A stretch of DNA of 28,955 bases from an uncultured Clostridium sp. (GTDB lineage: Bacteria; Bacillota; Clostridia; Clostridiales; Clostridiaceae), in assembly GCA_900547475.1 (NCBI GenBank), contig URGW01000042.1, forward strand, positions 1 through 28,955. Reading direction: 5' to 3'. Positions within the stretch are counted from its first letter, which is position 1. The number at the start of each line of letters is the position of its first letter. Of the stretch, positions 23,541-28,955 are shown piece by piece. The position numbers were made by a program, and so were the translations under genes. Under the pieces are notes generated by a model that did no database searches, was not told the origin of the DNA, and was given only the letters and a program-made list of their open reading frames with translations.

Positions 23541-23924
23541 ATGAATTCTTTAATTAATGAAGCATATAAAATAGCTGATAGTAACAATGTAATTCTTAAA
23601 GGAAATATAAAAATAAGTAATAATACTAATTGTTTAATATTTGCTCATTATTGTGATAGTACTTTATTTTATAAAAAGTTTTTTAAAATTTCTAAGGATA
23701 TATTTAAGGTTAAAAGTATATCAGATAAAAATTTAAAGGAGGTTAAAAGTATTGTTAAAAGATATGGATATAAAAAAGTATGGTCTAAAGGAGTATTTTC
23801 TATCTATGGAGATTTAAGACCTTTAGCAGTTGAAGCTGGCTTTGGCAAATGGGGAGATAGTGGGATTATAGAAAATGAAAAGTATGGAACCAATTTTATG
23901 ATTACAGCTGTATTTTATAGATGA
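23541..23924 (+). CDS. Small protein with epoxyqueuosine-reductase-like segment
   Basis: The 127 residues begin MNSLINEAYKIADSNNVILK. The C-terminal third contains GDLRPLAVEAGFGKWGDSGI, then NEKYGTNFMITAVFY. This resembles the segment of QueG-type proteins around R-x-x-A-x-x-A-G-L-G-x-x-G-K-N-G, with GKWGDSG in place of the usual GxxGKNG. The cobalamin- and cluster-binding parts of QueG are absent, so it cannot be an epoxyqueuosine reductase as such. It has a GGAGAG ribosome binding site and is bounded by the decayed DUF1659 copy and a terminator. Function unknown; it may be a stand-alone domain related to corrinoid reductases or only a chance resemblance. Confidence 0.55.
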   Translation: MNSLINEAYKIADSNNVILKGNIKISNNTNCLIFAHYCDSTLFYKKFFKISKDIFKVKSISDKNLKEVKSIVKRYGYKKVWSKGVFSIYGDLRPLAVEAGFGKWGDSGIIENEKYGTNFMITAVFYR

Positions 23925-23942
23925 GGATTATAGAGGCACTTC

Positions 23943-23973
23943 AAATGGCTCTGTTTAAGTTACAGAGCCATTT
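23943..23973. terminator. Bidirectional terminator between convergent genes
   Basis: AAATGGCTCTGT (23943-23954) is exactly complementary to ACAGAGCCATTT (23962-23973). It separates the plus-strand QueG-like gene from the minus-strand spore photoproduct lyase, which ends at 23988. Confidence 0.75.
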
Positions 23974-23987
23974 AAAATATATTATAA

Positions 23988-25010
23988 TTAAATTACATAT
24001 TTTATTACACTATTTGGAAATAATTCCTTTATATGTAAAGTAAAAAATTCTTTCATTTCAGATAGTTGCTCTTTAGAATATATATATTTACCATATCCAA
24101 ATTGACCATATTTAAATTTTCTATCTTCATCATTCATAGGTAAAGTTGTTTCAGGAAATATTTCAAGTATTCTATTTTTAGCTTTAGTAGTATACCTATG
24201 AGATATAACTTCAAAAATAATAGGATTATTAAATCCACTAGGTAATTTATTTCTTATGCTTTCAATTAAAGCTTTATATTCATTTTGCCAATTATCATAA
24301 AGAAAAACAGGAGCAATTATAAAGCCTATTTGATATCCAGCATTAGCAACCTTTACAGCAGCTTCAATTCGTGCATCACTAGATGCAGTATAATGTTCAT
24401 AAGTATCTATTACTTTTGGGGTATTTATACTAAATCTAATTTCAGTATGATTATTATGTTTTGCATCTAATAGGGTATCTACATCATTATATTTAGTTAC
24501 AAATCTAAATCTTCCTTTTTCCTCTTTCCCCATAAATTCTATTGTTTTCTTTAAAGCATTAGTATATGGTTCAAGTGGAATTGGGTCAGAAGTTGCTGCA
24601 CCTTCAAAGATAGTTATTGATGGTAGTCTTTCATCTATATATTGTTTTGCTTTGTTTAATATATCATCAATATTAGTAAAAACCCTTACAAATGGTTTAT
24701 CACCTAGTTGTGTATTTAAATAACAATACTCGCATCTTCCCATGCATCCACTAACTAATGGTAATTGATAATTAGCAGAAGGCTTACAAGTTTGGAACTT
24801 TAAACTTTTACGTTCACCTACAACTAATGTTTGCTTTCCAGATCTGTATTGATCAAATAAATTATCACCAGGTATATGAGTTTTAATTTTGTTAGAAGAA
24901 GCATTTATAATTTCAATATTTGGATTATTTTTTATTTTATCATAAATATTTTTACCAACTTTAGTATCTAAGGAACCTTTTTCAAATATAACTCTTTTAG
25001 GAATAAACAT
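23988..25010 (-). CDS. splB: Spore photoproduct lyase (radical SAM DNA repair enzyme)
   Basis: Repairs the UV-induced thymine dimer (spore photoproduct) in germinating spores by direct radical reversal. The start at 25010 is chosen since AAGAGGT lies eight bases upstream; the ATG at 25028 has no ribosome binding site. This gives 340 residues, close to the Bacillus enzyme. The cluster motif GCMGRCEYCYLNTQLG is present (C89, C93, C96), followed by KPFVRVFTNIDDIL, GRFRFVTKYNDVDTLLDAKH, EIRFSIN and the C-terminal YGQFGYGKYIY. At the place where the Bacillus enzyme has the hydrogen-donating cysteine (FEAACTSD in my recollection), this protein reads FEGAATSD, with Ala139. Another cysteine, C75, lies in QTCKPSANYQ. 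The gene is divergent from the exonuclease gene and supports a spore-forming host. Confidence 0.92.
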   Translation of the reverse strand: MFIPKRVIFEKGSLDTKVGKNIYDKIKNNPNIEIINASSNKIKTHIPGDNLFDQYRSGKQTLVVGERKSLKFQTCKPSANYQLPLVSGCMGRCEYCYLNTQLGDKPFVRVFTNIDDILNKAKQYIDERLPSITIFEGAATSDPIPLEPYTNALKKTIEFMGKEEKGRFRFVTKYNDVDTLLDAKHNNHTEIRFSINTPKVIDTYEHYTASSDARIEAAVKVANAGYQIGFIIAPVFLYDNWQNEYKALIESIRNKLPSGFNNPIIFEVISHRYTTKAKNRILEIFPETTLPMNDEDRKFKYGQFGYGKYIYSKEQLSEMKEFFTLHIKELFPNSVIKYVI

Positions 25011-25157
25011 TTTTTTACCTCTTATCATATTAGAATTTTAATTGTTTATTGTTAGTTTTTCTTAATATTTAATTAAAAATACAAGCCTAAATAAAAAATA
25101 TATGTTATAAATGAAAATATAGAAAGATTATTAAAATTAGAGTAGAGGTATAAAGTT

Positions 25158-26300
25158 ATGATAAGTCCAAAAAGACAGTGGAGAAAATTTGAGTCACAAG
25201 AAGAAAAAATAGAAATATTAAAAGAACTAAAAATAATAAGTCCAAAGGCCAGTGAAATTAAAGATCTATATTATAAGGGAGCATACACTAAAGATGCTGT
25301 AGAATGTGATGTTGTTGGAATTGTAGATAATAATGAAATAATATTAGATATAAATGGTGAATTACATAGCATACATCCAGATTACTTAATAGATATGCAG
25401 AAAAAAGAAAGATTTATTATTGTAGACATAGAAACACCAAGAAGCTTTAGTCCGGCTGATGGAATTAGAGAAGTAGCAGCAGTTGTTGTTGAAGATTATA
25501 GGGTAATAGATACTTTACACTTAGCAGTAATTACTGATGAGGAAAAATATAAAAATGGATATGGTGATGGATTAGAAGGTATTGAAGAAAATGAAGAACT
25601 TAAGAAAAAGTTTAAAGACTTAATTAAAAAGTATAAATATCCTTTAGTAGCTCATAATGCAAGTTTTGATAGAAACTTTTTAAGATATTGGGGATGGGTT
25701 GAAGATAAACAAGAATTTTATTGTAGCATGAATACAATAAAGCAAAAAGAAATTTTACCATCATATAAATTAGTTAATTTATTAGAGCATTACAATATTA
25801 AAAAGGGACAAGCTCATAATGCATTACAAGATGTCTTAGATTTATTAGAATTATTAAAGGTTGTAAAGCCAGAAAGATGGTCAGTTTTAGCTACACAAAC
25901 CTCAAGCTCAACTGCAAAGAAGGACAATAAAGAAAGTAAAAGTGATAGTGAAAGTGCAGTAAAAACTAATAGATTTAGAAAGTTTGCAAAGGATAAGGAA
26001 AAAGTTGCAGAAGAAAAGGAAATGATTGAGTTTGCTAAAAATAACTTAATAAAAGATATATTTAATAAAAAGAAAATAGTTTTTACTGGTGATATGTCTA
26101 AAAGTAGGGCAGAAATGAGAGCTACTGCTATAAGGTATGGCGCAGATTCTCCAACAAGTATAAGTGGTAAAACAAATATGCTTGTTATAGGTGAAGAGGC
26201 AGGGAAAAGTAAGGTAGAAAAGGCTAAGCAGCTTGGAATAGAAATAATTACTGAGCAAGAGTTTTGGGATATTATTAATAAAGAAGCAAGTGTGGAGTAG
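25158..26300 (+). CDS. DEDDh 3'-5' exonuclease with C-terminal BRCT domain
   Basis: DNA-processing enzyme of 380 residues in three parts. Residues 1-85 (MISPKRQWRKFESQEEKIEI to about ILDINGELHSIHPDYLIDM) form a small N-terminal region I do not recognise. Residues about 86-240 are a DnaQ-like exonuclease: ExoI is IVDIETPRS (D90, E92), ExoII is VAHNASFDRNFL (D171) and ExoIII is AHNALQDV (H220, D225). A charged Ser/Lys linker follows. Residues about 302-377 are a BRCT domain (KKIVFTGDMSKSRAEMRATA, KTNMLVIGE and IEIITEQEFWDII), as at the C-terminus of NAD-dependent DNA ligase. It is likely a repair or proofreading nuclease. AGAGGT precedes the ATG. It is divergently arranged with the spore photoproduct lyase gene, separated by 147 bases. 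Confidence 0.9.
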   Translation: MISPKRQWRKFESQEEKIEILKELKIISPKASEIKDLYYKGAYTKDAVECDVVGIVDNNEIILDINGELHSIHPDYLIDMQKKERFIIVDIETPRSFSPADGIREVAAVVVEDYRVIDTLHLAVITDEEKYKNGYGDGLEGIEENEELKKKFKDLIKKYKYPLVAHNASFDRNFLRYWGWVEDKQEFYCSMNTIKQKEILPSYKLVNLLEHYNIKKGQAHNALQDVLDLLELLKVVKPERWSVLATQTSSSTAKKDNKESKSDSESAVKTNRFRKFAKDKEKVAEEKEMIEFAKNNLIKDIFNKKKIVFTGDMSKSRAEMRATAIRYGADSPTSISGKTNMLVIGEEAGKSKVEKAKQLGIEIITEQEFWDIINKEASVE

Positions 26301-26405
26301 AATTTAATATGAAAAAATAGATAACAGGGAATAATGATCAACTGGCTTTATTACTAAATGACATATATAAAGATAAACCATATAAAAATTGAATAATAAA
26401 ATAAT

Positions 26406-26448
26406 AAAAAATAGAACGTAGTTATATTTAATTAACGTTCTATTTTTT
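26406..26448 (+). terminator. Terminator upstream of the AraC-GPH-GH43 operon
   Basis: AAAAAATAGAACGT (26406-26419) is exactly complementary to ACGTTCTATTTTTT (26435-26448). The A/T runs at both ends allow termination in either direction. Between 26301 and 26400 there is only a short open frame fragment (DQLALLLNDIYKDKPYKN) that I cannot assign. Confidence 0.85.
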
Positions 26449-26465
26449 ATTACATTTAATTATAG

Positions 26466-26495
26466 TTGACTTTTAAAAAAATTTTAAAATATAAT
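26466..26495 (+). promoter_or_regulatory. Probable sigma-A promoter of the araC-type gene
   Basis: TTGACT (26466-26471), an 18-base spacer, and a perfect TATAAT (26490-26495) lie about 54 bases before the start codon at 26549. Confidence 0.65.
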
Positions 26496-26548
26496 AAGAT
26501 ATTACAAAATTTGAAAAAAATAAAACATAAATTACATAAGAGGTAAAT

Positions 26549-27412
26549 ATGGAAGAAAATATGAGGCATGAAATAGTAAAAGTAAATTCAGATGTAGATG
26601 TGAGATTTTACCTATCAATAGATGAGGGAAGTTATGTAACATCTCATTGGCATAATAGCTTAGAAATAGTATATATGCTAGAAGGAAGTATGATAGTAGA
26701 AATTGAGAATAAGAAAACTACTATATTATCAGGTGAATTTAGTCTTGTTAATTCAAGAGTAATACATTCAATAACAAGCCAAAAAAATAAAGCATTAGTT
26801 TTACAAATTCCTAATTCAATCTTTGAAAAATATTTAAAAAATACAGAGATACTATACTTTGATATAGATATTCATTCAGATAAAAAGGATGAGATTATTA
26901 AATTAAATAAAATAAAAAGAATTTTTCAGGAAATGCAAAGAATATATGAAAAACAACCAGATGGATATTTATTAAAGTTTAATAGTCTTTTATATGATAT
27001 GTTATTCTTACTAATACAGTCATTTTCTCGTAAGTTAACATTAGAACAAATGAGTAAAACAAATAAGTATTTAAGTAGATTAAGAGAAATTACTAGTTTT
27101 TTAGATAGAAATCATGGAGAGCATATAACCTTAACAAGTTTATCAAAAGAATTTGGATATAACCAAGACTATCTATCACGATTTTTTAAGAAGTATATGA
27201 ATATAACAATAATTGATTATTTATATGAAATACGTATAAATTATGTTTATCAAGATTTAATAAATACAGACTTATATATAAGTGAAATTTTTGATAGGCA
27301 TGGATGTAGCAATTATAAGTTTGCAATAAAATTATTTAAAGAACGTTATGGGACTACACCTAAGGAAAAAAGAAAAGAATTACATAATGAATCATTAAAA
27401 AAGTCGGAATAA
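26549..27412 (+). CDS. AraC-family transcriptional regulator
   Basis: A 287-residue regulator. The N-terminal cupin-like sensor domain (about 10-130) carries SHWHNSLEIVYMLEGSMIVE and GEFSLVNSRVIHSI. The C-terminal double helix-turn-helix (about 180-283) carries ITLTSLSKEFGYNQDYLSRF, FKKYMNITIIDYLYEIRINY and the final FAIKLFKERYGTTPKEKRKE, a classic AraC signature. GAGGT lies just before the ATG. It stands 91 bases upstream of a GPH sugar symporter and a GH43 gene, so it most likely senses xylose, arabinose or xylo-oligosaccharides and controls that operon; the ligand is inferred from context only. Confidence 0.93.
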   Translation: MEENMRHEIVKVNSDVDVRFYLSIDEGSYVTSHWHNSLEIVYMLEGSMIVEIENKKTTILSGEFSLVNSRVIHSITSQKNKALVLQIPNSIFEKYLKNTEILYFDIDIHSDKKDEIIKLNKIKRIFQEMQRIYEKQPDGYLLKFNSLLYDMLFLLIQSFSRKLTLEQMSKTNKYLSRLREITSFLDRNHGEHITLTSLSKEFGYNQDYLSRFFKKYMNITIIDYLYEIRINYVYQDLINTDLYISEIFDRHGCSNYKFAIKLFKERYGTTPKEKRKELHNESLKKSE

Positions 27413-27457
27413 CCCGTTTTTATGTCTGAAAAGTTCCTTTTTGATCTCTTTTGTAAT

Positions 27458-27466
27458 TGTTATCAT
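27458..27466 (+). promoter_or_regulatory. Candidate extended -10 element for the symporter gene
   Basis: TGTTATCAT at 27458-27466 is an extended -10-like box 38 bases before the start codon. The nearest -35-like hexamers are poor, as would be expected for a promoter needing the AraC activator. GATCTC (27443-27448) and GAGATAAAGATC (27473-27484) on its two sides form a loose inverted repeat. Confidence 0.3.
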
Positions 27467-27503
27467 AAAGGTGAGATAAAGATCGAAAGGGGATTGGTTA
27501 GGA

Positions 27504-28877
27504 ATGAACAGCAAAAATGAAAAGGTAGGAATAAGCATATGGGAAAGATTTTCATATGGCTGTGGTGATTTGGGATGTAATATTATTTATTCAGCAATGT
27601 CATCATTTCTTTTATTTTATTATACTGATTATATCAAGGTAAGTGCACTTACAATTGGGACAATAATGCTGATTTCAAGAGTATTTGATGGTATAACAGA
27701 TTTAATAATGGGAGTTATTGTTGATAGAACAAAATCTAATAGTGGAAAGTGTCGTCCTTGGATAATACGTATGGCAATTCCATTTGCAGTTGCAGCAGTA
27801 TTGTTATTTTCAGTACCAGAAGGATTAGGTAATACGGCAAAAATAGTTTATATTTTTATTACATATAACTTGGTTTCATCAGTTATTTATACTGCAATAA
27901 ATGTTCCTTATGCTACATTAAATTCATTAATTACACAAGATCAATATGAACGTTCTGTACTTAGTATTTTTAGAATGATTTTAGCTACTGTTGGAACTTT
28001 AATTATTACTAATTTAACATTACCATTAGTACAATTTTTTGGAGATAATGCATCAGCATGGACTAAAACATTTATGGTATTTGGAGTACTTTCAATTTTT
28101 GTATTTTTAATAACATTTACAGGAACTAAAGAACGTGTACAACCTTCTAAAAATACAAAGAAAGAAAAAGTTCCATTTGTGAAGGGGATCAAGCTTTTAT
28201 TTAAGAATAAATATTGGATTATGATAACTATGACATTAGTTTTAATATTTATTAATTACTCTTTAAATGGTGGAGCTGCTGTATATTATGCAAAGGTTAT
28301 CTTAAATGATGCCAACATGGTTGGGCCAATGAATTTGGTAGCTAGTGTAGTTCAAATTGTAGCAATGTTCTTTACTGCATTTATAATTAAAAAAATCGGA
28401 AAAAGAAATATGATTATTGTAGGATCTTTAATATATGGAATTGGATTTGCAATGTTTGCTTTTATAGGATCTAGTTATTCTTTAATAATGATAGCTTGTG
28501 CTGTAAAGGGAATTGGTAATGCGGCAATTTCATCATGCATGTTTGCTATAGTTTCAGATACCATAGAGTATGGAGAGTGGAAAACTGGATATAGAACAGA
28601 AGGGTTAATAAATAGTGCATCTAGCTTTGGGTTTAAGGTAGGAAATGGATTAGGTTCTGCAATGCTTGGATGGATATTAGCTCTAGGTGGATATGCAGAA
28701 GGTGCAATTGCTCAAAATAGTGGAGCAATAATGTCTATAGAAGCGTTATTTATTTATATTCCAGTGGCAATTACAGTTTTGCAAGTATTAATAATGATAT
28801 TTTACAAATTAGATAAAGAATATGATTCAGTTGTTAAAGATTTAAATGAAGGAAGAGGAGAATTAGTTTATGATTAA
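27504..28877 (+). CDS. GPH-family sugar:cation symporter (MFS)
   Basis: Membrane transporter of the glycoside-pentoside-hexuronide:cation symporter family, 457 residues with about twelve membrane segments. The N-terminus ISIWERFSYGCGDLGCNIIY is typical, as are FDGITDLIMGVIVDRT and GKCRPWIIRMAIPF (the loop 2-3 motif) and the late stretch DTIEYGEWKTGYRTEGLINS. Members such as XynB/XylT-like and UidB/MelB-like proteins import xylosides, melibiose or glucuronides with Na+ or H+. The GH43 gene that follows overlaps it by eight bases (ATG inside the last codons), so the cargo is most likely xylo- or arabino-oligosaccharides, to be cut inside the cell. AAAGGGG stands upstream of the ATG. Confidence 0.93.
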   Translation: MNSKNEKVGISIWERFSYGCGDLGCNIIYSAMSSFLLFYYTDYIKVSALTIGTIMLISRVFDGITDLIMGVIVDRTKSNSGKCRPWIIRMAIPFAVAAVLLFSVPEGLGNTAKIVYIFITYNLVSSVIYTAINVPYATLNSLITQDQYERSVLSIFRMILATVGTLIITNLTLPLVQFFGDNASAWTKTFMVFGVLSIFVFLITFTGTKERVQPSKNTKKEKVPFVKGIKLLFKNKYWIMITMTLVLIFINYSLNGGAAVYYAKVILNDANMVGPMNLVASVVQIVAMFFTAFIIKKIGKRNMIIVGSLIYGIGFAMFAFIGSSYSLIMIACAVKGIGNAAISSCMFAIVSDTIEYGEWKTGYRTEGLINSASSFGFKVGNGLGSAMLGWILALGGYAEGAIAQNSGAIMSIEALFIYIPVAITVLQVLIMIFYKLDKEYDSVVKDLNEGRGELVYD

Positions 28878-28955
28878 GAATCCAATATTATCAGGTTTCA
28901 ATCCTGATCCATGTATTTGTAGAAAAGGTGAAGATTATTATATGGCAGTATCGTC
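28870..28955 (+). CDS. GH43 beta-xylosidase-type glycosidase, N-terminal fragment (3' end outside window)
   Basis: The ATG at 28870 overlaps the end of the symporter gene by eight bases and opens MIKNPILSGFNPDPCICRKG, then EDYYMAVSS, up to the window edge. NPIL-x-GF-NPDP-x-I-x-R-x-G-x-DYY is the first blade of GH43 enzymes and contains the catalytic-base aspartate (NPDP). GAAGGAAGAGGAG within the symporter gene is its ribosome binding site. Without a signal peptide it is a cytoplasmic enzyme. It should hydrolyse the sugar imported by the symporter. Confidence 0.9.
   Translation, partial: MIKNPILSGFNPDPCICRKGEDYYMAVS

Noticed and set aside
25814..26341. Antisense 175-codon open frame over the exonuclease gene
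   Set aside because: The opposite strand has clear exonuclease and BRCT motifs; this frame is a Ser/Leu-rich shadow.
26301..26400. Gene fragment DQLALLLNDIYKDKPYKN
   Set aside because: Only about 20 codons, no start signal and no recognisable family.

Overview
The window is very AT-rich. Its gene families (spore photoproduct lyase, BglG/LicT-controlled beta-glucoside PTS, GPH symporter with GH43, the DUF1659/DUF2922 pair) and strong AGGAGG-type ribosome binding sites point to a spore-forming Clostridium (sensu stricto-like) chromosome. No rRNA, tRNA or CRISPR array was seen. Everything here was read by eye; no database search was run.

Layout. (1) 1-776: C-terminal part of a GH43 beta-xylosidase-type enzyme, closed by a terminator. 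(2) 862-5232, minus strand: a beta-glucoside operon, transcribed as LicT-type antiterminator, PTS EIIBC(A), then GH1 6-phospho-beta-glucosidase. A classical RAT/terminator lies before the regulator. A second, elongated RAT lies before the transporter and overlaps a hairpin that covers the ribosome binding site instead of a terminator. The EIIA domain is out of frame with EIIBC at a run of ten A residues. (3) 5435-8643: secreted/membrane DUF2207 protein, M50 metalloprotease, and a truncated Uma2 fragment followed by a perfect 20-bp hairpin. (4) 8792-9343, minus: GNAT acetyltransferase. (5) 9489-17523: a complete four-gene Wadjet type II (jetABCD) anti-plasmid SMC system, the main accessory island. 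It is followed by the wreck of an AAA-ATPase/PD-(D/E)XK gene. (6) 18232-23924: DUF1659 and DUF2922 small proteins, a small unknown protein, a phage-type replication initiator and DnaB-like helicase, a SAM methyltransferase, a flavin reductase and a QueG-tail-like small protein. A decayed copy of the DUF1659 gene start (about 23399-23475) sits 5.2 kb from the intact one. (7) 23988-26300: divergent spore photoproduct lyase and a DEDDh exonuclease with BRCT domain. (8) 26549-28955: AraC regulator, GPH sugar:cation symporter and the start of another GH43, a xylo-oligosaccharide-type uptake/hydrolysis operon that runs off the window.

How the parts work together. The two flanks are plant-sugar catabolism (beta-glucosides by phosphotransfer, xylosides by symport and GH43). 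The middle is an accessory zone in which a plasmid-destroying SMC complex sits next to decayed genes and phage-like replication genes. The most interesting leads are the Wadjet operon, an iteron-plus-AT-rich candidate origin inside the replication initiator gene, the A10 frameshift in the PTS gene, the RAT that appears to act on the ribosome binding site, and the spore photoproduct lyase that lacks the cysteine expected as hydrogen donor.
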